This document shows positions 46,814 to 56,435 of a stretch of 56,435 bases of DNA, piece after piece. Within the stretch, counting starts at the first letter, position 1, and every line of letters starts with the position of its first letter. Location of the stretch: assembly GCA_964058845.1 (NCBI GenBank), contig CAXKVR010000410.1:1-56435 (forward strand), read 5' to 3'. Source of the stretch: Carex sylvatica (Eukaryota; Streptophyta; Magnoliopsida; Poales; Cyperaceae). The position numbers and the translations under genes were made by a program. The notes beneath the pieces are model-generated. The model had not been told where the DNA came from. It did not search any database and worked only from the letters and a program-made list of their open reading frames with translations.

Positions 46814-49800
46814 ATGCCTCCAAAAAAATCTGGTCTGCCAAGATCAAGAGCAACTATGAACAAGAAGAGGAAGCGCACAACGGATCAGCAGATTCAGAAT
46901 GTGGAGAGTTTGGATGGTGCACCTGAATGTGATATTACACCAGCAAAGAGAAAGGGACGAGGGCCCGCAGTTATAGCAGACTCGACAGATGTTATTGAAG
47001 ATCGACCAGAGATATGGCGGGTTGGTCCGCATGAGTTCTCCTGCGATAAAGATCCAAGGAAGATCGCTGGGGTGATAACTAGGCTTGCCCTTAATTACAT
47101 GCCCTCACCATTAAGAAGTTATAACGCCTTTCCAATTAAGGCAAAGAACAATGCCGAGAGGGCTTTTCTGGTACCCTTTATTAATCACATTTTTTTTATA
47201 CTACACAATTCCACATATCATTTCAGTGTTTGGGAATAGCTAAATTAGTGGCCATAGATTCATCATATTTGAAAAAAAAATTGAATGATAGAGAAATCAA
47301 TGTAGAATTGCACCACTTAAATTGGTGAATTATAAACAAAAGTCTTTCTTCATTTTCTACAAACATTCACCATTTTTTTGGCAGTACTTTGCTAAGTCGA
47401 ATTGTTTAAATGTTCACTTTGCTCGACTTATAATGTATTTTGCTTGTTGGATTCTAGATTCTGTTATGTTTTGAAAACCGTTCTGAGGAAGCAAACCATA
47501 ACAAAAAAATTGACTTGTCTCATATCATTAATTATGGCTTCCATTCATCATTATTATTATTATATACCATCATGATCATGACCATGACCGCCATCATAGT
47601 ACGGACCAATCTCTGCTATGCATTTGCATGATAGGCTTGCTGTTAAATACTAACTAATATGCTAACACTCCAACCATTTTCTTATTTTAAAGGAAAGATA
47701 TAGGTACAAACATGGGGAAGATGTCGACGAATGTCGAAAAGTCTTTGATGCCATAGCTTGCAAAAGGTACTCTGAGGAGCTGTGCAAAGCAAGGCGCCAT
47801 TGCATCGATAAATATAAGTGAGACATAGATCTATGGAAGGCCAATGAGCCGCATTGGTGTCTTGATCCCCCAAATTGGCACGGTCTCTGTGACATCTTCA
47901 ACACTAAGGATTGGAAAGGGTTAAGCAACAAAAATAAAAAAAAACCGTCTAGCAATGAAATTTACAGTCCCCCACCACGGTGGTTCAGCGAGCACCCGTC
48001 AGCATGTGGGTAAACTGGTGAGCTTAATAACCACCGTGTTAGTAAATTAAAAATATTTACAATTTATTATAAAATCTGACCTTCAATAATTCTTGTTTAT
48101 TCCTTCTCATGTGTAGGCAACGATAAAAAATGGAACTCCAACATTGGAGGAGATTTACCTACATATGCATTGTAGAGACGAAAATGGAAATTCACCTGTG
48201 CTGTCTCAATATGAGGCTGCCAATAAGGCCATGTCTGAAGCTACTGAAAATGGTGACCCAACAGAGGGCGTGTCTGGAACTACCATAGAGCCTATAGCTT
48301 TCGATGTCAACACTCTGCAATTCACCGATGCAAGATCCAAAAAAGTTTATGTAAGTCGTAATTTTGCATAATCACAGAACCTCGTTATTGTGCAGTTTGT
48401 ATTAGCAGTACATTTATTGTGCATTTTCAGAATTAACAGTTCCACCCGTGGCATAACTACAAATAGCATCAAATTGAAATTACATCTATACATTTTTCAA
48501 TTAACAGTCCCAACCAAGCCATGGAGGGAGATACAGTCGCTAATCAAATCTACATATCAACAAAATTACATTAATTTTTAATTTATTAACTACATTTCTC
48601 TATTATTTCTTTTACTCACCTGTTGCAACTCATAGGAAGAAGTTACCCAACGGAAGGCCGATGAGGCATATGTTGCCGAGGATGACGGCACTTTGTACAT
48701 TGCTGCCATTGGGGGACAAATCCGTGGCAGGTTGCGAGGCTTTGGGAGCGTGCTTGACCCTCATTTGGGGAAAACAACCACACGAGGCAAGCCAACCAAT
48801 TCACAATCTGGGGTGACACAGCATGGGTTGCAGAAAACTTACACTCAGGAAGAAATGAACACAATTCTAGTACAAGAACAACTTAATCGTATTAATGAGG
48901 ACCGGGAAGAGAGGACTAGGATGCAAGAACAAAATAACATCATGTTCAGGCAGTTGTATGCAATGGTGAGGATGCAAAGGCCGGACTTGCAGGTATGGGC
49001 TAATTTTTATTTTCAGTGTCAGTTTAGGATTTGAGAATTTAACCCATGCTACAAGTCCAGATTGTAGTAGTGTAACTTCTTCTAGCTGTTGCTAAAGTAG
49101 TGAAGAAGATATTATTTTATAATTGATACAATTGATAAATTAAATGATATGAGTTGTCTGTTTAACATGAGCTTTATTTTTCCCAATCCAACATGCATGC
49201 TAACAAGTACTCTTCCTACTTAAAAATTGATTGGTATTTATAAAGTACAATGTAACAATCTCCACTGTCAAATTTGTCCATCTCCCCCTTAGAGACTGAA
49301 ATCATGTGGTGGTTATTGATACGCCAGACTTTCAAGGTAAAAGTCCAATTAAATCCAGTAACATGAGAGGTTTTATATTTATGGCAGAATTGCAAAGAAA
49401 GACGAAAAATATTTCACTCTATGCATAGTACCATAGTACGCATCCTTATGCGCTATGCATAGTACCATAGTACGCATCCTTATGCGCTATGCATAGTACG
49501 ATACCACAAACCAGCCTCCTAAGAATTATTGAACCTTAAAAATAAAGATATTGATCCATAGCATGCATCATTATGCGCTATGCATAGTACCATTGTACCA
49601 TACTCCTAACCAGACTCCTAGGAATAACCAAATAACTGTGGTTGTTCAACCATCCTAGGAATTTTTACTATTACAATAACATCATGGTTAAGGGCAGTAA
49701 GCAGTAGAAAGGTGACCGGTGTGACAAAATAAGCTACCTGCACCTTGGTTGAAGTGTTAAAGTAATTTACATAAATATATAATTTACTCTTCATTTCTGA

Positions 49801-50641
49801 ATTTTTATATTTATTGTCACTTGAATTTATTGTTTATTTCTTATTGCTAAATTCTCATTTGAATGGATTCATGTTTAACTTAGGCTCAAGGTTACAATCA
49901 GGGACCTCAAAATGTGGGTCTAATGGGGAATATCACTAATTTGCAGGTGAAATTGTCCACTTAAAACTAGATGTTAATAGTACTCCCTAACCGGATGTTG
50001 AAATGTCCATAATCTAAAACAATTCTTCTTTGGTTAATGATTAGGGTCAAGGTCCCACAACACTACCTCAACCTCATGAAGGAGCTTCGGGAATGCCGAT
50101 GGCCATCTCTCAGGTATCATATCAATAGTTGGAACCTTTTTCTTTTTTTATATTCATAAGGTTGTATTAGGAAATTTCCTTGTCTGTGGCTTTGTAGGTA
50201 TCATACTTAAAAACATGTTCTAGCTAGATGTATGAAGCTAAACTGATAATTTATCAATTAGTCCTATGTTATGAAGATAAAATGAGAATAGAAATATACT
50301 TAGTTTACCATTTTGTCCTATATTATGAAGATAAACTGATTTTTTGTGTAGTAGGTTATGAGGATATACCTATTATACTTATTTTAATACTTTTCGAGTG
50401 TTTCTACAATTTATTATCAATATTAAATTTGATTCTATGCTATATGTTGTATATGTAGGGTCTAGGTGGTGATTTTACAGAATCAAATGGGGGAAGAAAT
50501 TTCCAAACACTTCTCAATGTGCAATCTGAAAATGAGCTGGCAACATGTCTAGGTGCTGACGATGAGTGGTTCGGGGAAGAAAGGCAAAACAATGGGGTGT
50601 TGTAAACTATTATCACAGAAAAATGATATTTTGTATAGCTA
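46814..50641 (+). pseudogene. Second TNPA-like (Ptta/En/Spm) gene, divergent orientation, with premature stop
   Basis: Paralogue in function class of the minus-strand TNPA-like gene. Exons: 46814-47170, 47693-about 48009, 48117-48350, 48636-48992, 49884-49946, 50045-50113 and 50459-50641. The N-terminus is basic (MPPKKSGLPRSR, KRKRTT), a likely nuclear signal. Next come IAGVITRLALNYMPSPLRSY and ERYRYKHGEDVDECRKVFDA, which align with SFNMFP and FLQRYSWADGEDV of the other gene. They are followed by HGLCDIFNTKDW, TLEEIYLHMHCRDENG, GRLRGFGSVL, a Gln/Glu-rich coiled coil (EEMNTILVQEQLNRINEDRE) and a Gly/Gln-rich tail. TGA at 47819-47821 interrupts exon 2, and TAA at 48011 follows. The exon 2 to exon 3 junction could not be resolved in phase. 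An upstream ATG at 46795 opens an unrelated 43-codon frame. Confidence 0.75.
49420..49610. repeat. CTATGCATAG repeats, related to the MITE in the glucosidase II gene
   Basis: Inside an intron of the plus-strand TNPA-like gene, GCGCTATGCATAGTACCATA and CGCATCCTTATGCG alternate in two to three ~38-bp units, and GATATTGATCC followed by GCGCTATGCATAGTA matches the right end of the intronic MITE at 18671-19048. It is probably a truncated or rearranged member of that family. Confidence 0.6.
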
Positions 50642-50990
50642 AAAAAATGGCCTTTTTTGTATATTTTTTTTATGATGTGTTGTGCGTATATTTTGGTTAT
50701 AGAAACAAGTGGTTGCAATCCTCTTATACTGTGGTTGCAATCCTTTTCGGTTTGATGTTTCAAGGAAAGCTTGAATTTATTATAATGATTAATGATAATT
50801 AAAATGTTACTCTCCATGTTTTATTGTGTTCTTCTTATTATGTTTCAATGTGTAATGTAAAAGATGTCTTGGTCGCCTATGGGTTGGTACCAAATTGGTA
50901 CGGGGTGAATTATAGAATCGGGCCTGAAATTTGTTTTCAGGAACTGTAATTTTTTGCATCGGAAAATCTATACAAATATGAGGCCTAGAC
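50642..50990 (+). other. 3' region of the plus-strand CACTA gene
   Basis: AT-rich probable 3' UTR after the stop at 50639-50641, with TAATGATAATTAAAATG and TTTTATTG near 50790-50825 as possible polyadenylation sequence. No gene is seen. Confidence 0.45.
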
Positions 50991-51009
50991 AATATTCTTG
51001 CAAATAACC

Positions 51010-51468
51010 TGGTGGAGCCCACCTTATTTATCCATGCAACTAACCATGTGGGACCCACGTTATTTATCCATGCAACAACTCAATCCTCTATCGTTACAAA
51101 TACTCCATGGGACCCACACACTATATCGTTGCCACTACTCCATGCTATATCGTTGCCAATACTCCATGCTATATCGTTGCCAATACTCCATGCTATATCG
51201 TTGCCAATACTTCCTGCATCATATTTGTTGCATGGGTACTTATTGCATGGGCTTACCGTTGCAACAAATGTTTCAGAAGTTATTGCATGGATAACCCATG
51301 CAACAAGTCAGAAATTGAGTAGTTGCAACGGGGGTTGTTGCAACGGTATATTTTTGGGCTTGTTGCATGGGTAACCCATGCAACTGACATTTTTGGGGGT
51401 TGTTGCATGGGTAAGCCCATGCAACAAGCCGAATTTTATCCATGCAAAAAATCAAAATTCTAGTAGTG
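51010..51468. repeat. Right subterminal palindrome array of the large CACTA element
   Basis: TTATCCATGCAAC and TTGCATGGGTAACCCATGCA palindromes as in the left end, plus a local array of a 21-bp unit CTCCATGCTATATCGTTGCC (about 51137-51210, three to four copies). The array runs to the terminal GTAGTG. Confidence 0.85.
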
Positions 51469-51471
51469 TAT

Positions 51472-51955
51472 AGTGACAATGCACAATAACCAATCCAAGG
51501 AAATGATGCTCCATTGTTAGAGTGTTTTTGAGTGGTTGGTCCAACTTAACTAGCACTTTTTGCTTTATGAATCTTCTTCTATTCATGAACCCCTGATCGA
51601 AGAGCCAGATGGGCGTACCAATGTCTTGAGTCAGGATCTTCACCCCTTCTTCAGTTAGCGAGTTGACGGGGACATTAAATATTTGAAGCCAGACTTGGTC
51701 ATACGCAATGTGCTCCACTTGAAGGTTAGAGTGGGAAGTTACCTGACTTGCTGCTGCAAGGTTGCCACGAAAATTTCAGAGCCTAAACAAAAGCACTGTG
51801 TCCATATCCACCTGGTTGGTGAACTCCACCATATAGAAATTCTGGGAAACCTAGCAGAACATAGGGTGATGGTCCGTATTCCAAGCTTTTGACATGGACT
51901 CAGAGAACAAATTATCGAGAACATTCCTGTTAGTGACTTTTCTAACCAATAAAGG
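51472..51955 (-). pseudogene. DUF4283 half of a retroelement ORF, split by the CACTA insertion
   Basis: Minus-strand coding with stops and shifts: LVRKVTNRNVLDNLF, SKAWNTDHH, NFYMVEFTNQVDMDTVL, VEHIAYDQVWLQIFNVPVNS and GTPIWLFD, the order seen in DUF4283 proteins. TAG codons interrupt after HHPMFC and before NFRGNL. The sequence stops at the CACTA border and resumes as the zinc knuckle at 34772. It is too decayed to be functional. Confidence 0.7.
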
Positions 51956-51964
51956 AGAAGACAT

Positions 51965-52125
51965 CAGTAAAGCATGAAACACAATCAGTACAAGATGAAA
52001 GCCAACTAGAAGAACATGAAAGACAACCAGTACAAGATGAAAGACAGCTAGAAGAAGATGAATTACATCTAGTTGAAGATGAAAAAATAAAAGTAGAACA
52101 TGAAACTAATAGATGATGAAAGACA
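51965..52125 (+). repeat. Right remnant of the 21-bp heptad array
   Basis: Units such as CAACTAGAAGAACATGAAAG and CAGTACAAGATGAAAGACAG, the same family as 31741-34320. With the CACTA element removed, the two arrays lie on either side of the DUF4283 ORF, about 0.9 kb apart. Confidence 0.85.
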
Positions 52126-52139
52126 ACTTTAGTTACTCC

Positions 52140-52566
52140 ATTGTTGTGAGAGCTTAAAACTTCAAAATTCCTTAAACAACCTCAAATTCACTTCACTAAT
52201 CTCAAGTTAGATTAGATTAGAGTGGTCTATTGAGTGTTTCTCTTAAGTAGCTTAAACTTAGAGACCTTGTTCTCATCTCTAGGAGGCCGTGTGACTTTCC
52301 TTGGTTGTAAGGGCTCGCCGGATCTCATTTCTAGTTGGCCGATTGACTTTCATCTTGAATTGTAAGGGCTCAACAGTTCACAAGTTGTAATCCTTTCGTA
52401 TTTGGTAATAGAAAGACGCACCTAGAAAAAGTTGCGAAGCCCCGGAGACGTAGGCCTTTGTTTTGCCGAACTCCGTTATCATCCCGCGTGTCAAATTTCT
52501 CTAAACTCTTCTATTTACTTTTTGCGATTATTTTTTATTTTTAGAGCAATTAGTGGTGCCCCTAAT
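52140..52566 (+). other. Probable LTR remnant of a copia-type element
   Basis: The plus strand contains TGTAAGGGCTCGCCGG, TTGTAATCCTTTCG and GAAGCCCCGGAGACGTAGGC...GCCGAACTCCG, a block order I associate with the transcribed part of plant copia LTRs. It ends near CTAATTCAACA at 52571. No second LTR or target duplication was found. Confidence 0.45.
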
Positions 52567-53215
52567 TCAACAAATCTTGCTTAGGAATTCGACTTTAATT
52601 GAGGTTTCATGATTTTGTGAGTTATAGTAGGTTGGTGAGCTAGAGGATGGTGAGTTGTATTCTTTTGGCTTTGTAGGTTTTTGAGTTTGGACATATCGAA
52701 ATGTTAGTTTAGTCTTGGGTTTAAGATTCACGGTTTGTCGGAGTTTTTCTTCACAACTTTTGAGATGTGCAAACAGTTCCTCTGGTGTGAAAACTTGTAC
52801 TCCTGACAATACCTCTAGTTGACTCACCATTGATTCCCATCCATGTTTCCTAAGTATAACTCGTAAATGCTTTCTACAATCTTATTGTTAGATAGTAGTT
52901 GTTCAAGTTCAATAAATTCATTTTGCATTTGTATAAGTCTATTATATGTATCTTCTACAGTCTCACTATTTTCTACACAAAAGGTTTCAAACTTTATTTC
53001 TAGACCAGTTAGTTTGGTTCGCTTTATTTGGTCATTACCCTCATATTTGTTTATAAGAGATTTCTACATCTTTTTTGTATTTCTAGCATTTGAAAATACA
53101 ATCCATATTGATTCATGTATTGCACCCATGATTGCATTCATGGCAAGGTCATCTACCTTTTTGGCATGTTTAGATTCTGTGGTAATTATGCTGGTGATTG
53201 AGTTATAGACCGATG
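52567..53215 (-). pseudogene. Copia gag (UBN2-type) fragment
   Basis: Minus-strand frames read AMNAIMGAIHESIW, LINKYEGNDQIKRTKLTGLE, ETVEDTYNRLIQMQNEFIEL and, after a frame change near 52850, HGWESMVSQLEVLSG and FTPEELFAHLKSCEEKLRQ. This is the UBN2/gag helical domain layout of copia elements (capsid). TAG at 53064-53066 interrupts it. Its 5' part is cut off near 53220, where the TTGCAACC-rich element begins. Confidence 0.7.
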
Positions 53216-53224
53216 TGAAATTAT

Positions 53225-56200
53225 TTTCTCAACGAAATGCATGGTTGCAATTTGTACAATTATTGCAACCAAATTTTAGTTGCATAAAATGCGTAGCAAT
53301 AATCTATTGCAACCAAATAAATGGTTGCTATTGCACATTTATCGCAACCAAAAAATTGTATCAATAAGACATATTTTAACGAAATCCATAGTTGCAACTT
53401 GTGCAGTTATTGCAATCATTATCGCAATCAAAAAATAGTAGTAATAAGAAATTATATCGCAACAAAATTCTTGATTGCAACTTGTGCAGTTATTGCAACC
53501 AAAGTTTAGTTGCATGAAATGCGTAGCAATAATATATGGCAACCAAATATATGGTTGCTATTGCGCATTTATCACAACTGAAAAATAGTAGCAATAAGAT
53601 AGCATATTGCAATGAAATCCATAGTTGCAACTTGTGCAATTCTTACAACTAAATAAATTGTTGCTATTGCGTATTTATTGCAACCAAAAAAATGATAACA
53701 ATATTATAATATATCGCAACAAAACTCTATTGTTGCAACATGTATATTAAATACAACCAAATTTTGGTTACAATTAATAATTCTAATGCAACCATAAATA
53801 TTTTTATACAACAAAATTAGTATGCAGACGTAATTTCAATGCAACCAAACTTTAGTTGCAAATAATAAAATCTAATGCAACGAAATTGGTAGTCAAATGT
53901 AATTCTAATATTCGTTGTAATTAGTCATTTTATTAATTCTAATGTGAATAAATACTCATGAATTTATAATATAAACTATAATATAAAATGAAGACAATAA
54001 TTGATAAAAAAAAAATTTATAATACATTAAAATATATCATTCAAATTTATATTTATAATAACAAAAAATAAAAAAAACGTTGTCATCTAAAGTGAAGTGG
54101 TGATCCTATGAATGTATTGATGAGAGTATAACTGAACACTTGACAATCTGTACACATTAAATAAATCAAAAGAGAAACATAAAGAGTTAACTCCACTTAT
54201 TTAGACTTAACAACTGTGAAACAGTTGATCAAATAATTAAAAAATGAGAAAGTATTAAGTATATACTTGAATATGTAGTGGATGCTTCTGCTTACAATTC
54301 ACAACTCTTACTTTATTTTCTCTCCCAAATATACTCTCTACAAAAAGGTTCGCTAGTAGTGTACAAGGACAAACTTGTTTAATGAAAAAACTGAAACCTA
54401 AATATAATCCACAAAAGACTGTCATTTCACAACACAGTTCTATGTCATGTTCCTACAATTATTTTCTTTCTTTTTATTTTACATCACATTCCAGTTCTTT
54501 GGAATATAATAGTTAAATTTGGATATAAAGAAAGAAGAGGTAAATTACAGGGTTAAATTGTTACAATAGAAAAGAATACACCCTTCCTAGCAACAATGTA
54601 AATATCTAAAAGAATCCTGTTATGGCTGTCATTTATAATTTGGAATATACCAGATAAATTTTACAAAGAGACCAAAATTAACTTAACTTCATGTTAGAGA
54701 ATACCTTTAGAAAAGCTTCTGACTGCTCGACGAAGACCTCGTCAGACTCATCAGCCTCGGCTTTTATTCTGATTCCCATTTAAGAGTGGCATCCTCAGTT
54801 ATTCCTTCCTTGTCATATAGCTGATGCAAAACCTGTCAAACCAAACTAAATTATTATATACCATGGATGACTATACCAAATTTTGATAATCTAAAAATTC
54901 AAAATCAATCTTGGCAGACTGAGTATTGTACCAGTGCGTATCCAGTTGCTAGTACAGGTTTAGATTTACACAGAAAATTCATAGTTACATTTGAGGATTG
55001 GTGCTAAGTTCATAGTAAAATAACATTAAGAACAAATCTTTCTATACCATTATTACAACATTAGATTAATTTGAAATCCAAATTAAATGACCAACCAGTA
55101 AACTAATCTAACCCATTTACCTTCTATTTTTAACAAAGTAGTGCGCTATAAAGAATGGTTAAAACATAAAACCCCCGACCTCTTTGTTAACTATTACACA
55201 TAATTAACCTATTTACCGGCATTTCTTCCTCTTCCCAAATCTCCTTCTCAATCACCGGCCGACAGTTGCGCTCCCCTTTCGCACATCCCCTTTTGTGCAT
55301 CGCTTTCCTTCACAAAGCCGGGTTGTCACACAATAAAATTTGTTCGATTCCAATTTGAATCGACCAATTTATCCTTCTATGACCATTGTTGCATCCCCTC
55401 TGCTGCACCTCTGATCAGCAAGCTTATTTAAATTAAATTTATAGTAGGTTATTTGTAAATTAATTTGTTTCTGCATACCTCTGCTTTGTGCCTCTGATCA
55501 AAATCTCTCTATAATTTTTTTTTACATATATTGCAATTATTTGCAAATAGTTTTTTTTTTTTTTTGCATTACACATTACAATAATTGGGAGGTCATCTTC
55601 TACATCTCCATTTGAGTTATTTTTGAACAAAGCTGGTCGAAAGATATAGACAAAGCAGCTCAGAAATAACAGCTCAGAAAATATTTGATGCGTTTTTTTT
55701 CGGCAACATATTTTACGGTTGCAATAACAATTAATATAGTAGCAAAAAGATATTTTTGGGCAACCAATCATTGGTTGCAATAAAATTAGTGGGCTGCAAT
55801 AAATAATATTTATTACAATCAATTAATTTGAAAATAATATTATAAATCTATTGCATCTAATTTGTATTTGGTTGCAATTACCCAAAAAAGTTGAAATTTT
55901 TACAACGAACGGGCCATCAATTTTGGGCCACTTTGTTCCACCTACAGCTGAGCCTGCGCACTCCCCAAGCCACCTTCTCAATTAAATCAGACTTGGCAAC
56001 GAAAAATAACTGGTTGCAATATCTTTTTTCAGGCAACAATTAAATTTAGTTGCAATATCCTTTGAAAGTTATAATTTTACAACACGTGCATATACACGTG
56101 ACCTGGAGGCGTTTAGCAACAGAACAGATAGTTGCGATAACAGTTATATTGGTAGCAATAATTTTTTTCGGGCAACAATTACGTTTCGTTGCAATAATAT

Positions 56201-56327
56201 TTTTTTGGTTGCAATAAGTACACTCTATTACAACTAAATAATTTAGTAGCAATATTATCATTTTATTGCAACAAATTAGTTTATTGGTTGCAATGTGGGG
56301 TTGCGGAAGACCGAATTTGGAGTAGTG
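53225..56327 (-). mobile_element. Probable CACTA-type non-autonomous element with a captured eIF2B-epsilon exon
   Basis: Two arrays of TTGCAACCA/TGGTTGCAAT-type motifs (53225-53935 and 55695-56300) in opposite arrangement flank a non-repeat interior. The right end reads ...CCGAATTTGGAGTAGTG, i.e. CACTACTCCAAATTCGG inward, a good CACTA terminus at 56327. No matching CACTA start was found near 53220, so the left end is truncated or misplaced and no target duplication can be given. There is no transposase. The interior holds one host-like exon. Confidence 0.6.
54705..54832 (-). pseudogene. Captured exon resembling the eIF2B-epsilon C-terminal (W2) domain
   Basis: Bounded by an acceptor (TTTGACAG at 54833) and a donor (CTAAAG|GTATTC at 54704) on the minus strand, the exon reads VLHQLYDKEGITEDATLKWE, then in the next frame KAEADESDEVFVEQSEAFLK. 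The LYDK...ED..LKWE...ADESD.VFV pattern is that of the W2/HEAT domain at the C-terminus of eIF2B-epsilon (also in eIF5), which contacts eIF2. One missing base after WESE puts the second half out of frame and creates a TAA. Only this exon was found. The intact gene should be elsewhere in the genome. Confidence 0.7.
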
Positions 56328-56435
56328 AGCTAATGAGAAAGGATTACAAGGTGGAACCGGTGAGACCTTACAATCTTCTAGGAAGTCACAAGGTCCGAGC
56401 CCGAGCACTAAAGGCTCAAAGAAAATAATCCGAAC
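56328..56435 (-). other. LTR-like flank right of the last element
   Basis: Read on the minus strand it contains GACTTCCTAGAAGATTGTAAG, CTCACCGG and TTGTAATCCTTTCTC, resembling in order the plus-strand LTR remnant at 52140-52566 but in opposite orientation. The last element seems to have landed in such an LTR. Confidence 0.35.

Larger units (their letters stand above)
34776..51468 (-). mobile_element. Large CACTA (En/Spm) transposon, 16.7 kb, transposase-bearing
   Basis: The left end CACTACTAGAATCTGGGTTT and the complement of the right end CACTACTAGAATTTTGATTT form the inverted termini, continuing into a shared TTTTTTGCATGGATAAAA block. The 3-bp direct repeat TAT flanks it (34773-34775 and 51469-51471). 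Inside are a TNP2-type transposase and a Ptta/En/Spm gene on the minus strand, and a second Ptta/En/Spm-like gene on the plus strand in divergent arrangement around about 44.1-45.4 kb. Subterminal arrays of TTGCATGG palindromes mark both ends. All three genes have premature stops or frameshifts, so this copy is probably not autonomous, although its ends are intact and could be mobilised in trans. Confidence 0.95.

Noticed and set aside
50228..50458. 76-codon frame rich in Ile/Tyr in the plus strand
   Set aside because: It lies in an intron of the plus-strand TNPA-like gene and ends at the next exon's acceptor; AT-rich chance frame.
53181..53260. Left CACTA terminus of the last element
   Set aside because: No CACTA/CACTG start or AGC triplet pairing with the right end was found here, so no left border or target duplication is claimed.

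Overview
The window is nuclear DNA of a flowering plant, most likely a eudicot. It is AT-rich, has spliced genes with GT-AG introns, and is dense in plant transposon families (Ty1/copia, CACTA, hAT, Mutator-like). It holds two conserved host genes. A receptor-like kinase on the minus strand (124-2921) runs off the left edge. A complete 17-exon gene for the beta subunit of ER glucosidase II (13324-19973, plus strand) encodes 642 residues ending in HDEL.

The space between these genes (about 3.2-13.3 kb) is AT-rich and carries a 1.3-kb Mutator-like foldback element, a hAT-like element with another inverted-repeat element nested in it, a 407-bp Mutator-like MITE, and a poly(A)-ended segment that may be a retroposed transcript. 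Right of the glucosidase gene are a 4.8-kb gag-deficient copia retrotransposon with 170-bp LTRs, a short hAT-like MITE, an F-box/DUF295 pseudogene with two in-frame TGA codons, and a 3.0-kb non-autonomous CACTA element that has captured exons of a Nudix hydrolase gene.

From about 31.7 kb to 52.1 kb the sequence is layered. A long degenerate 21-bp (heptad-coding) tandem array encloses a DUF4283/zinc-knuckle retroelement ORF, and that ORF is split by a 16.7-kb CACTA transposon (34776-51468; 3-bp target duplication TAT). The transposon carries a TNP2-type transposase and a Ptta/En/Spm (TNPA-like) gene on the minus strand, and a second TNPA-like gene transcribed divergently on the plus strand. 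All three have premature stops or frameshifts in this copy. Both ends carry arrays of TTGCATGG-type palindromes.

The last 4 kb hold LTR and copia-gag debris and a probable further CACTA-type element (right end 56327). That element has TTGCAACC-rich subterminal arrays and one captured exon resembling the C-terminal W2 domain of eIF2B-epsilon. The main theme is a nest of CACTA elements, at least two with captured host gene pieces. No non-transposon multi-gene system was found. Exon borders were derived by reading splice sites and checking codon phase. Family names come from recognised motifs, not from database searches.
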